The position numbers and the translations under genes were made by a program. From NCBI GenBank assembly GCA_964428355.1, contig CAYRYU010000042.1:1-59464 (forward strand): a DNA stretch of 59,464 bases, given 5' to 3'. Positions 24,991 through 34,900 of this stretch are shown in pieces; position 1 is the stretch's first letter; each line of letters starts with the position of its first letter. Below the pieces are notes generated by a model. The model saw only the letters and a list, made by a program, of their open reading frames with translations. It had not been told where the DNA came from and made no database searches. The DNA comes from CAYRYU01 sp964428355. Lineage in GTDB: Bacteria; Muiribacteriota; Ozemobacteria; Ozemobacterales; Ozemobacteraceae.

Positions 24991-26212
24991 CAATGGTTTT
25001 CAACCTTTCCGAGATTCGTTCCACCTCGGGATGGTCGGGAAACCTCTTGAGGAACTCGCGATATTCCCTTTTCGCGGACTCGGAATCCTTGAGCTTCTTG
25101 TCATAGATCTCCGCCTTCCTGAGGTACGCATCAGCGGATACATCGGCATCAGGATAGTTTTCCGTAACCTTGTCGTAATATTCGAGAGCCTTGTTGGCAT
25201 TCTCGTCATCGCGGCGATAGCGGACCCGCCCGTCGACGATCTGGGTCTTCAGGCTGTCGAGGTTCTGTTCGTATATCCTTCCGAGCTTGTAGAGGTTCTG
25301 GTCGGTCCCCGGTTCTCCGGGGTACTTCGTGACGATCTCTTCGAGGACGGCGGCGGCTCCCTTGTAGTCCTTCTCCTTTTCGTCGAGGAGGGTGGCAATC
25401 CGCTTCAGTGCCTCCCTTGCCGCTTCGGGAGTGGGTGCTTCCGCAGCCGCTTTCCTGTAGGTTTCGACAGCCTGTTTGTAGTTTCCGTTCTTGGTGTACA
25501 TGGCTGCGAGATCCATGTTGGCCTTGGAACTCTGGGCCTCGTCCTTGGCCGAATCCACAAGGCTTTCCTGGGTTTCGATCGCGGCCCCCGCCTGGCCGGT
25601 TCCGGGAGCGAGGGTTTTCATGCGGCTCTGTGCCAGCTGGAAAAATGAGCTGTAGGGATACTTCGCCACGATCTCACGGTAATAATTGGCCGCGTCCGCG
25701 ACCTTCCCGGTCTTTTCGAGGCAGGAGGCAAGATGAAACGTGATCTTGTCGATCGAAAGGGAGGTGGGGTGGTCCTGGATGATCCTGGAGTAGACTTCCG
25801 CAGCCCGAACCGGATCGTTCATCCGTTCCTCGTAGATCCGGCCCAGTTCATATAAAACCTTCGGAACCTCAAGGCTCTTGATGTTCCCCTGGTCGACCCC
25901 TTGCTGGAAATAGCTTGCGGCCTCGTTGAAATGGTTCAAGGCGGTCGACATCTCGGCCTCCGCCTGTCTGAGCCTGATGTTCCCGATTTCGACCTGGGTT
26001 TCTGCGACGAAAACGGGCTGGGACAGGAGAGGCTGGAGCGCGGTTATCGCCCCATCGTAGTTCGATTGGGCGAGAGCTTGCCTGGATTGCTGGAACTCGA
26101 CGGTCAACTGGATGGTAGGGGCATTCTGGGCGGCGAGCCGCCCCCCCCCGAACCCACTGAACAGAGCGGCCAGTAGAAAAAGCCCGGTTCCCCGGGCAAG
26201 AAAGCTCTTCAC
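24974..26212 (-). CDS. periplasmic TPR protein (YbgF/BamD-like repeats)
   Basis: A 412-residue exported protein with a signal peptide (GTGLFLLAALFSGFGGGRLA, about 8-27) and about nine TPR units across the mature part (for example AAEVYSRIIQDHPTS, AANYYREIVAKYPYSS, ALEYYDKVTENYPDADV). The even spacing and the 'YP' turn resemble tol-pal YbgF and BamD-type outer-membrane biogenesis TPRs. It leads a four-gene operon with a barrel, an HD-GYP protein and a methyltransferase-like protein, and has a TATAAT promoter overlapping that of parB. Confidence 0.88.
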   Translation of the reverse strand: MKSFLARGTGLFLLAALFSGFGGGRLAAQNAPTIQLTVEFQQSRQALAQSNYDGAITALQPLLSQPVFVAETQVEIGNIRLRQAEAEMSTALNHFNEAASYFQQGVDQGNIKSLEVPKVLYELGRIYEERMNDPVRAAEVYSRIIQDHPTSLSIDKITFHLASCLEKTGKVADAANYYREIVAKYPYSSFFQLAQSRMKTLAPGTGQAGAAIETQESLVDSAKDEAQSSKANMDLAAMYTKNGNYKQAVETYRKAAAEAPTPEAAREALKRIATLLDEKEKDYKGAAAVLEEIVTKYPGEPGTDQNLYKLGRIYEQNLDSLKTQIVDGRVRYRRDDENANKALEYYDKVTENYPDADVSADAYLRKAEIYDKKLKDSESAKREYREFLKRFPDHPEVERISERLKTIDEENE

Positions 26213-26241
26213 TTTCCAACCTCCTGAAGGCGGATGATCCC

Positions 26242-26271
26242 ATTATATTCACTTCCCTGAAAGATTGACAA
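26242..26271 (-). promoter_or_regulatory. promoter of the TPR-barrel-HD-GYP operon
   Basis: Minus-strand TTGTCA, 18 nt, TATAAT. Its -35 box (26266-26271) shares five bases with the -35 box of the divergent parB promoter (26265-26270), so the two promoters cannot be occupied at the same time. Confidence 0.7.
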
Positions 26272-26293
26272 GACTTCCATACTTTGCTAGGTT
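26265..26293 (+). promoter_or_regulatory. promoter of parB
   Basis: TTGACA (consensus), 17 nt, TAGGTT. Start near 26300, which makes ATG 26326, not TTG 26284, the likely start of parB. Confidence 0.65.
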
Positions 26294-26325
26294 GGAAAAT
26301 TCGGCATATTTTATGGACGTTTGCC

Positions 26326-27204
26326 ATGGAACTGAGAAACCTTACCGAAAATTCTGAGGTACAAAACTCGGGGAATCCCGGTGGGGGAAGCATGGTCTTC
26401 GACCTTCTTCCCCTGGGAAGGGTTTTCCCCAACCCCCGGCAGCCCCGGAAGGTGTTCGACCAGGGAGCGATACTCGAGCTTGCCCAATCGATCAAAGCCA
26501 ACGGGGTCCTTCAACCGATCCTTGTCCGAAGGCGGGGCGAAGGCTTCCAGATCGTCTCGGGAGAACGACGGTTCCAGGCATGCAAGATCGCGGGTTTGTC
26601 ACACATTCCCGCGGTCATGCGAGACATGGGGGATTCCGAAACCCTTCTTGCCGGCCTGATCGAGAACATCCAGAGGGAGGAGCTCAACCCTGTCGAAGAG
26701 GCCCGTGCTTTCAGGGAGATCATCCTCAATTACGGGATGACCCACGACCTCCTCGCCCAACGTCTTGGGAGGAGCCGATCCGCCCTGACCAACCGCCTCC
26801 GGATACTTCAACTCCCTGGTTCGGTCCAGCAACTCATCGTGAGTGGAATGCTCTCCGCGGGACACGCGAAAATACTGGCCGGTCTTCCCGACCCCGGCCA
26901 GACGGAAGCCTGGGCCAACCGGATAATCGAGGGGGGATGGTCGGTATACGAGACCGAAAAACAGGTTGCCAACATGAAAGAGGGGTCCCGGGACAACTCC
27001 AGAAAAAAAGTCCTTCACCAAAAGGTAAGAAATTCAGAAAACTCAGCCGATATTCATATTCGAAGGACCGAAGAAAACCTTCAGGAACTTCTAGGAGCAA
27101 AAGTGCGAATTCGTCGGGGAAGACAAAGAAGCCGCATCGAGATCGAGTTTTACGATGAAGCCGACCTCGAGCGGGTAATCGAACGTTTGGTTCCGGGAAT
27201 GTAA
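26326..27204 (+). CDS. parB: ParB/Spo0J/Noc family DNA-binding protein
   Basis: CTP-dependent DNA clamp of chromosome segregation. The 292-residue product has the ParB N-domain (LGRVFPNPRQPRKVFDQGAI, then ELAQSIKANGVLQPILVR), the nucleotide-binding GERRFQA motif and the NIQREELNPVEEARAF signature. A central HTH (DLLAQRLGRSRSALTNRLRI) and a C-terminal dimerisation region (IRRGRQRSRIEIEFYDEADL) complete it. No canonical parA is adjacent; the nearest ParA-like gene is the highly diverged fusion at 28281. No parS-like palindrome was noticed in the window. It may be the chromosomal ParB with ParA elsewhere, or a Noc-like paralogue. Confidence 0.93.
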   Translation: MELRNLTENSEVQNSGNPGGGSMVFDLLPLGRVFPNPRQPRKVFDQGAILELAQSIKANGVLQPILVRRRGEGFQIVSGERRFQACKIAGLSHIPAVMRDMGDSETLLAGLIENIQREELNPVEEARAFREIILNYGMTHDLLAQRLGRSRSALTNRLRILQLPGSVQQLIVSGMLSAGHAKILAGLPDPGQTEAWANRIIEGGWSVYETEKQVANMKEGSRDNSRKKVLHQKVRNSENSADIHIRRTEENLQELLGAKVRIRRGRQRSRIEIEFYDEADLERVIERLVPGM

Positions 27205-27231
27205 GAATCGGCAGGGAGCGTAGAACCAAGA

Positions 27232-28119
27232 GTGTATATCAAATTTTGGGGCGTTCGTGGGTCGGTTCCTGTTCCGGGCAAGGAAACCCTGCAATTTGGC
27301 GGGAACACCACTTGCATCGAGATCCGGACCAGCGACGGGCAGCTGATCATCATCGACGCGGGAACCGGAATTCGTCTTCTCGGCCTTGAGCTTTTGAAGG
27401 GCGACTTCGGCAAAGGACTCGGAACGGCCCACATTCTTTTCACCCACTCACACTGGGACCACATCCAAGGCTTTCCCTTCTTTCCCCCCGCATACATCGG
27501 GGCCAAGGATGAACAGGGGTCGCGCGTGGCAGGCCGGTGCAACATGCTTCATCTCTATGGGGCTTCCGACGTCGACGATCGCCTGGAAGCCACCCTTCGC
27601 GGGCAGATGGAACACTTTTATTTCCCCGTCGACCTCAATTACCTCAATGCCCAGATCGAGTTCCATCCTTTGCAGGGAAAACCGATCCAGATCGGGACCT
27701 CGACCATCATGGCCCGAAGGTTGATCCATCCCAACGGAGTCCTCGGATACCGAATCCAGGACAGGGAACAGAGCGTTGTCATCGCAACCGACAGCGAACA
27801 CCCTTCCGATGGTTCGATCGACCAGAACCTTCTCGAGCTGGCGAAGGACAGCGACATCCTGATCTACGATGCCCAGTATACCCCTGAGGAATACAATCCA
27901 TCCGCCTATGGCCTCAAGGGACCCAGCAAGATCGGCTGGGGCCATTCGACCAACCTCGAAGCAACCCGGATCGCCAAAGAGGCAAATGTGAAACGCCTCA
28001 TTCTCACCCACCACGATCCGCTGCACAACGACGAAGTGATCCGGGGGATGGAAAAACACGCGCAGGAAATCTTCCCCAACACGATGTCCGCTTACGAGGG
28101 TCTCGTCGTCCAGCTTTGA
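27232..28119 (+). CDS. MBL-fold metal-dependent hydrolase (PhnP/cyclic-phosphodiesterase-like), copy 1
   Basis: A 295-residue metallo-beta-lactamase-fold protein. Motifs: GVRGSVPVPG with FGGNTTCIEI near the start, IIDAGTGIRLLG, the metal motif THSHWDHIQGFPFF, HPNGVLGYRI, ATDSEH and GWGHSTNLEA. These match hydrolases often annotated as PhnP-like or cAMP phosphodiesterase class II-like; the substrate is unknown. The GTG start is supported by exact alignment with the paralogue at 55291-56136 (MKIHIWGCRGSIP). It follows parB by 27 nt and may be cotranscribed with it. Confidence 0.9.
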   Translation: MYIKFWGVRGSVPVPGKETLQFGGNTTCIEIRTSDGQLIIIDAGTGIRLLGLELLKGDFGKGLGTAHILFTHSHWDHIQGFPFFPPAYIGAKDEQGSRVAGRCNMLHLYGASDVDDRLEATLRGQMEHFYFPVDLNYLNAQIEFHPLQGKPIQIGTSTIMARRLIHPNGVLGYRIQDREQSVVIATDSEHPSDGSIDQNLLELAKDSDILIYDAQYTPEEYNPSAYGLKGPSKIGWGHSTNLEATRIAKEANVKRLILTHHDPLHNDEVIRGMEKHAQEIFPNTMSAYEGLVVQL

Positions 28120-28240
28120 GGCTTCCCATTCCCCCATGGTACCGAACGGTTTCCGTTCCGTTTCTTCCGCTTTCCGGCCATTCCGTTTTCGTCCGTTCAG
28201 CTTTCCAGCTTGGTTTGCCGGAGGAAGAAGTCGGGGACAT

Positions 28241-28270
28241 TTGAATTTCCCCTTCCCCATGCCGTATATT
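28241..28270 (+). promoter_or_regulatory. putative promoter of the ParA-like fusion gene
   Basis: TTGAAT, 18 nt, TATATT. The -10 box ends only 10 nt before the ATG at 28281, which would give an essentially leaderless mRNA. The preceding 28120-28240 is C/T-rich and otherwise featureless. Confidence 0.5.
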
Positions 28271-28280
28271 AACCAGGACT

Positions 28281-31200
28281 ATGGGGAAAGGATTGTTTCA
28301 GACGCCGTTCTTCGTGATCGGCTCCGTTCGTGGGGGGGCAGGCAAGAGCGCATTGCTGGCTCATCTGGCCATATTCCTTCACGGGAAGGGGAGGCGGGTG
28401 GCCCTCATCGACTCCAACTCCGGAATGCCCCTCCAGCTCAGGCGCGCAGTTCCCCAGTCCTGCTCCGTCGAAACATACGCCGACATCGGTGAGCTCACGG
28501 TCGAGGGCGGTTCGCGCTTCCGGCGGACGTTTTTCTTCACCAATGTTGACCGGATCTCGTTCTTCCCCGCCTATCGCCTTTCAAATCCCTCTCTTCTGAT
28601 CAGGGATGCCACCCTCCGGGACTTCTTCATGCAGCTTCGGGCCTCTTTCGACGCGGTTTTTCTCAACCTCCCTCCCGGGCTCGAAGCATTCATCGGGGCG
28701 GAAGATTTCCTTCAGGGCCGGATGCCCAGGGGTTGCACCCCGCCGGTTTGCGTCGTGGTCTCCCCCTCCGATATCAAAAGCCTGTCCGCCCTCGATGCAA
28801 TGTTCAGAACCCGCCCGGCGTTGTACTACGCTCTCCGGGAACGGCTGGTGGCGATCTTCAACCGGATCCCTCGGGGGATCGAGGATCTTTCGGTCTCGAA
28901 CCCCTTCCTCACACTATCCGAAATCCGCGAAGTACTGAAGATCCCGGTCGCTGTTGGAATTCCCCATTTCGACGACTTCGCAGCGCAGGCATCCGATCCC
29001 CAACCCCTCGTCCTTTCGGAGAGATCCGCTCTCCGCGCCCCAATCGCCGGAATGTCCCGAACGCTTTTCGAGATCTTCGAAAACCAGGTCCCCCTCGAGC
29101 AGTCTGGTGAGACGGACGGGTTCGCACCCTGCCTGGAGCGAGGGGTCCTGGACCGCGTTTCACCGCATATCGAGTCGATCCAGAGGGTTGTCTCCAGGCG
29201 GATGTTCCTTCCCCCAGAGTCGGTCCACGTTTTCGTTGAGCAGATGGACAGGAGATTCCGATTCCGGATCCGTCTCTCCGGCCGGCCAAAACCCGCATTT
29301 CCCGTTCCCCGGGGAATCCCCCTGCTTCTTCCGGACCGGCTTGCGGAAAAGCCTCCACCTGCTGCCTTCGGGGCCGAAAGCCTGACGGTCTCCGCCAAGG
29401 AACCCTTTTCTCCCGCGACTCTCCTCCCAAAGATCCTTGCGGATGCGCTGTATAGGTTCGACGATCGATTCGCTTCCCGGACAAGCTTTTCGGTCATTCC
29501 GCGTATGAGTTTCTTCTGGCAGCGCCACCCAAATCTCCGCGCGGACTCATTCAAGTTCGACCAGACCTTCCCGGATATCCCGACGATTTCGGATATTCTA
29601 GGGTTCCGCCGCAAGGGGGAACGGTTCTACGTATTCCTCGACTCCGTTGGAGCCGGAACGGAACCGACGATCAGGTATGTCTTCATCCAATCCGACTTCG
29701 ATTTTCGGTTTTCCTTCCGCTGCCTTTCGATTTCTTCCTGGTTCTGCCGGTTCGACCGGATGGCCAGAGGATTGGGAATCAGGATCAAGCCTGATTCCCG
29801 CCCGCCACGTTTCGTCGAACCCTGTGGCGGTTCCGGAATCTGGGGCATAGAAGACATCTTCCGACGCTGCTGGAAGCTGGAATTCGCACCCTTCGGAAAA
29901 CCCTTCGAGGGTCCGGGGCCAATGGAACCTCTTCCCTCCAAGGCCGGAATAGGCCCGCTTCAACCGGAAATCCCGGACTTTTCGATCGAAGGACCATCCT
30001 TCCTCGACGCATCGCTTGATGCCTCCCGGCTGACCGGAGTGCTTCCACGCTCGGGGTTGAGGCTCCTGACGCACGAACCCCAGGTCCGAAACGCCCCGTT
30101 TTGCCTCTCCCCAAACGAAGACGGTGTCCTGGAGACCCTTGTCCGAACGCGCTCCCCGGGTGAGGTTTCCGGATTGCCGCCAATCTCCTCCCCGGAGTTC
30201 CTTTTCCGGAGCGGCCCTGTCAGCTTCGCCCCGATTCCCTCCCCCATCGTCCCAGGGATCCGCGTTCCCGAAGGACTCTTCAGCCCTGTCTTCCTTTCCC
30301 CCGAATTTGGGGGGATCCCTGCGATTGAGCCCCCCGCCCCACTCGATCCATCCCGGGCCCGCGTTTCACAATTGGGAATCCACCCGATCGGCCGTGGGCG
30401 ATTCCTCGACAAGGAAGCAGAGAAAGGACCCGACGGCTTTCCCCTGCCCCCAGTCCTGATTCGGCATTCCTTCAAAACCAGGGTTTGGCAGACCCTGTGG
30501 TTCAAGGTCCCCCCATCCTTCCCGAGAACAGCGCGACAGCTTTCGAATCTTCCCACCTCTTCAGGGGTTGCCCAACGGCTTCAACCGATTGCGCCGCCAA
30601 CCGGAAGCCCGCCGAAGGTTCTCGCGGTCCTCGAAAGGGTTTCCCTTGCCTACAAGGAGTTTCTGTGGCACTTCCGAAACCTGGGTTTCGGCCAGGTCGA
30701 AATGCTCTCATCGATAAAGAACGACCTGTTTCCGGCCAGGGTTTTTCCCGAACCCGGGATTCCCTACAAGGCGATTCCCGGCGGGGAATGTGACGCCCTG
30801 GTCGCACTCGGTTACCGGCCTCAACGTGCCGGTATGCGGGCGCTTTTCCCACCCACGCACCTTTCGAAAAGAACCCCGGCACGGGATCCCGGGGGCCAAC
30901 TTCCCCTTCTGCCGCGCAAGGAAAGGACTCTTTCCCTGAAGGGGGAAAAACCGCCCGCCATTTCTCTCCAGTCGGTCCTTTCCCGGCCCCTCGGCGATCC
31001 CGAGATCCTCATTGGCCCTGAATCGAAGGGCAGGGAGCTCGTTTTCTCGAAGACATTCCTCCGGTTGGAAATCGATGACTCGGGGCAGGGGAAGATCCCG
31101 GCTTTCCCGAGATATCCGCGTCCCACGATGCGGACTTTCGGGTATATTCCCCGGGAAGCCTGGTTCCACGCCCTGCCGTGGGAAAAGATCCTGGTCGTTT

Positions 31201-31910
31201 CCAAGCTTCGGAGTTTCCCGACCTCCCCCATGGCGAAGCGCCTTCCTTGCGCCTTTCCGCGGCTGGTCGTGAAGCGTCCGGAGGAATGGGACTTTGCCCT
31301 GCACGTCTCCATGAGCGGAGTCTGGGAGCCATTCGTTTTCCACACCTTCCGCCTCCCGTTCCCCGAATTCATCCCTGACAACCGCCCCATGCGGGTAAGG
31401 AGATTTGTGCCGCCCGAAAGACTCTTCCCGCTTTTCGCGGGGAATGCCCCTGGAACCGGCCTTGGTTCCAAAGTCTCACGGGAAGCGCTTCCCCCGCCCG
31501 GACCAACCCGATTCTCTCCCATTCCCCTGCGACAGAGACTTCTCCCCCTGGGAATCCGCTGGATCAAGCCGCCCATCGACATCGATCGGTGTGACCCCTT
31601 CGGGTTCCTCTACGGGCACCTCCGGGACGAGATCGGAGGATTCTTTGTCCGGCCGCTCGAATTCCGGGAGAAAGCGGCCGCGAAAAAGGAAACCGCGCGA
31701 GTCGTCAGCCCCCCCCGCCTGGAAATCCCATTCCCGAAGGGCGGTGAGGCTATCAGGGAGCGGGGAGACACTTTCCACGGTCAGCAGAGGGTTTCCCCTC
31801 CGCAGCGGAAACCCTTCAACATACTTTTCAGCCGGGTCCGGGAACTTCTCAACGTGATCAAGACAACTGAACAGGTCATCTCGAAGCTATCCGGAAGACC
31901 GTCCCCATGA
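28281..31910 (+). CDS. ParA/MinD-like NTPase fused to a ~900-residue Pro/Phe/Arg-rich region
   Basis: A 1,209-residue protein. Residues about 10-265 form a diverged ParA/MinD-type fold: FFVIGSVRGGAGKSALLAHL has a deviant Walker A in which the signature Lys is Arg17, RVALIDSNSG takes the place of switch I, and FLNLPPGLE has Asn where Walker B carries Asp. Lys22 and Ser23 of the P-loop are intact, so nucleotide binding is possible while hydrolysis may be weak. From about residue 290 the sequence becomes rich in Pro, Phe, Arg, Leu and Ser with few Asn or Gln and no recognised domain, ending in a short helix (LFSRVRELLNVIKTTEQVIS). It overlaps the next gene by 4 nt (ATGA). No comparable family is known to me. 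Possibly a positioning ATPase with a disordered or novel scaffold tail. Confidence 0.8.
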   Translation: MGKGLFQTPFFVIGSVRGGAGKSALLAHLAIFLHGKGRRVALIDSNSGMPLQLRRAVPQSCSVETYADIGELTVEGGSRFRRTFFFTNVDRISFFPAYRLSNPSLLIRDATLRDFFMQLRASFDAVFLNLPPGLEAFIGAEDFLQGRMPRGCTPPVCVVVSPSDIKSLSALDAMFRTRPALYYALRERLVAIFNRIPRGIEDLSVSNPFLTLSEIREVLKIPVAVGIPHFDDFAAQASDPQPLVLSERSALRAPIAGMSRTLFEIFENQVPLEQSGETDGFAPCLERGVLDRVSPHIESIQRVVSRRMFLPPESVHVFVEQMDRRFRFRIRLSGRPKPAFPVPRGIPLLLPDRLAEKPPPAAFGAESLTVSAKEPFSPATLLPKILADALYRFDDRFASRTSFSVIPRMSFFWQRHPNLRADSFKFDQTFPDIPTISDILGFRRKGERFYVFLDSVGAGTEPTIRYVFIQSDFDFRFSFRCLSISSWFCRFDRMARGLGIRIKPDSRPPRFVEPCGGSGIWGIEDIFRRCWKLEFAPFGKPFEGPGPMEPLPSKAGIGPLQPEIPDFSIEGPSFLDASLDASRLTGVLPRSGLRLLTHEPQVRNAPFCLSPNEDGVLETLVRTRSPGEVSGLPPISSPEFLFRSGPVSFAPIPSPIVPGIRVPEGLFSPVFLSPEFGGIPAIEPPAPLDPSRARVSQLGIHPIGRGRFLDKEAEKGPDGFPLPPVLIRHSFKTRVWQTLWFKVPPSFPRTARQLSNLPTSSGVAQRLQPIAPPTGSPPKVLAVLERVSLAYKEFLWHFRNLGFGQVEMLSSIKNDLFPARVFPEPGIPYKAIPGGECDALVALGYRPQRAGMRALFPPTHLSKRTPARDPGGQLPLLPRKERTLSLKGEKPPAISLQSVLSRPLGDPEILIGPESKGRELVFSKTFLRLEIDDSGQGKIPAFPRYPRPTMRTFGYIPREAWFHALPWEKILVVSKLRSFPTSPMAKRLPCAFPRLVVKRPEEWDFALHVSMSGVWEPFVFHTFRLPFPEFIPDNRPMRVRRFVPPERLFPLFAGNAPGTGLGSKVSREALPPPGPTRFSPIPLRQRLLPLGIRWIKPPIDIDRCDPFGFLYGHLRDEIGGFFVRPLEFREKAAAKKETARVVSPPRLEIPFPKGGEAIRERGDTFHGQQRVSPPQRKPFNILFSRVRELLNVIKTTEQVISKLSGRPSP

Positions 31911-34900
31911 CCGACCGGGATTCGAAACCACCACCTTTTCCCGGGCCAGTTTTCCAACCTCCCCCCCCTCCAACCCGGCCCGAAGGGAAAGTCCTCGTCC
32001 TGAAGCGGTTTTTCAGCGTGGCCGCACGGTCGATCTTCGCGGGGAAATCCTTCTCCAGTTACCCCCCCCGGCAGAGGGCTTTTCCGCTCTGTTTCTCCGG
32101 AACGGGGGCCGATCCCTCCATGGACTGGCCCAGAACCACGGTTCCCCCCCCCTCAACACTCCCATTTTTGTCCGGCCCGTTCGTCATCCCCAGGTTTTTC
32201 GCCCCTCCCCCTTCCGAAGAGCCTCCGGAATTCCCAAAATACAAAACCCGGCTCGAACCCTGGCGCATGATGTTCCTGGTCCTGGCCCAGGGAACCGCGG
32301 ATTTCGGTGGATTCGACCCCTCCGGGATCAAGCGGCATTTCGCCCCGGTCTTTTCCTGGAAACCAGCCATTTTCGAGAGGAAACCCTTCCCCTTCAAGGA
32401 TCTGATCTCCGAAAGCGAAAGACGCCGTCTCAAGCGGTTCTTCCGTTTCGATGTCCTCCCGTATCTCGCGACCTTCCCGCTCCGCCCGGACCTCGGACAC
32501 GCGAAGCGACCGATCCCGACCTTTGAACTTCCGGGCGGGAAGTCCCCCGAGCTTCCCGCCCTTTTCCGCTCCCAGAATGCAGCATGTTCGGGGTTCATCG
32601 ACCCCTCCCGAAAAGCTTTTTCAATCTTGATCCCACGCGGAAGAGCGCTACCCATCGAGCTCGAGGGTTTTGCGTGCGTCGAAACCCGCACTCGTGCCAA
32701 AAATCCGCGGAAACTTCGCCTCGACCTCTTCACCGGGGAGCGTCGTTTTCACCGTTGGGCCGAGATCGGCGCGGTCACGCTCCTTCCGGGAAAACACAGA
32801 TTCGAGGCCGCTTTTGGGGCTGGAATTCGGCTCTCCAACCCTCCTAGTGCGGTTTTTCCGGTTTCCCAACGCCTCGGCTCTTTCCCAATGGAAAAAACCC
32901 TGGCATCAGGAATCTGCCCCCGATCCACCCTCGTTCCCCCGCCCAGGGAGGCGAGACAACGGATTCCAAACCCTGTCCGTCTCCCGGATCGGATCGCGGA
33001 CCTGATAAAGAAGTCCCGTTTGTCCATGCCCCCATGGTTCTTTTCCGGTACATGGGTGGATTCCTTTTCCCCGGCCTCCTTCAAGCCTCTCCGGCGCCTC
33101 CGGCTGAACGGAAGGTTCCTGCTTGGGGGCGTGAAGACTCTGCCTCCTTCGCTCGATTTCACCGAGGTTCTTCCCGACAGAACCGCGCTTCGCATCGGAA
33201 GGAGCCCCAGAGGAGCCGCCCGACCCATCCTCGGCGATTTCGAACCAAAACCCCGCCCGTGGAAGGACCGGGTCCATTTCGGCACGGTCTGGAGGATCGC
33301 GGCGGATTTCGATTCCTGGCTGCAGCGCAACGAATTCCGGATGATCCTTCCGGGCAGCGAAACCCGGTTGGGCTTGATCCAACCAAGTTTCCAGGGTGCA
33401 GGCCCAGATTTCGGGACGGTTTTCCGGAAGCGGCTTCCGGTTTTGCCTGCCGAAAACTGGAGGGGCTACCGAAGCGCTCTCCTGCGGGAGCCGCAGTTGA
33501 GGGGTTCGGAAAAAGCCTCCCCGCCCCCTGTCAAAGGCTCCCAAACCGAAGCGCTCCAGGGAAGGGCGGACTGGAAAATCCTACCAACGGTTTTCCCCGT
33601 CCTGCCGCCCACGTCAGGCACCTCCGAAATCCTTTTGTGTGCCCGGTTCGGAAAACCTGGGTATTCCCTCTCGTTTTTGAACGACTCCACACGTCTCCGG
33701 CAGATCCCGGAACCGACGGTATCGAGGCGGTTCCGTCCCCCTCTCGATTGTTTCCGGTTCAGGCCAGGATTTTGGCTCCAGAAGAGGACTTCCTCCCTCC
33801 GGGAATACTTGTGCCTCGTGGAGGATGTCCTGACCGGGTTTTCCCACTACCGGCCCGAGGGCATCCGACGACTTCCCTCCCCGCACATCGAGTATTCCCT
33901 TCCCGCAACACGGATGACGGCAGTTTCTGCATCCGCCTGGATAGCGAGTTTTCCACCTTTCCCGCAACTGAAGGGCCGGATCCCTGTTCCCGCCCAAGGA
34001 AGAACCGAATTTCCGGAACCCCGTGCTGATGCCCCCGCCCCCGTTGGAAGGATTCAAACCCCCTTGAACCCCGTTCCGGTGCAAATACCAGGAAGGGTCT
34101 TCTCGCGCGGCGAGCTTCCCATGCACTCCCCGCCACCCACGCTCGATCTTGCCCAACCCGGGGGGAACTTCGGAAAGGCCCCTTCCCAGCCCCCCCAGAA
34201 GCCATTCCCCGCGCTCGAAACCTTCGAGAGACCGGTTCGGGAAGAGGTTCCGATTCTCCCCGACTTCTCGCGCGTCGATGGGGAAAAGCCTCCCACCCAC
34301 AAGCTTGGGATCTTCCCCTTCGGTTTCGAGGCTCTGAACTTCCGAAGATTCGTTCCCGTAATGCTTTCATGGGCGGTTTCGTTCGATCTCCGGACGGAAG
34401 CTTTCGGGCTGGCAGAAAGACCCCGGGGGTTTTCCCTGAGCAGGTTCCTGAGACGGCTCCCCGCGCTCAGCCTTCGAAACCCGCGTCGCTGGCTGTTTAC
34501 CCAGGGGAATCAAGCTCTGGATGTCCCGCCTGCGATACCATTTTTCCGGAGACCGTACGAGAGAACTCCGGACCAGTTCAGATATCCCCGAAGCCGGATC
34601 GGGGGATTCGGTCCCCACGGGATGAGAGCCGACAAGGGGTTCTTCGACGCTTTTCCAGACGAAAGGGATTTCCGCAGGGAGTCTTCTGCCCCCACCCTCC
34701 CGATCGAAGCCCGAATCCGGGAATCCGCAGTCCGCCACCTTTTCCAGGAGCCATACTTCCAGGCGCAGTTGACCCTCCTTACGGGCTGGTCAGGCGGACA
34801 GCTTTCCCTTCCCGGGGTTGCCCGATGGGAGGTCCCACCCTTTTCCTTTGTCGGAGACTGCGTCGACATGGGCCAGGAGGAGATGGGAGCTCCCGAACTC

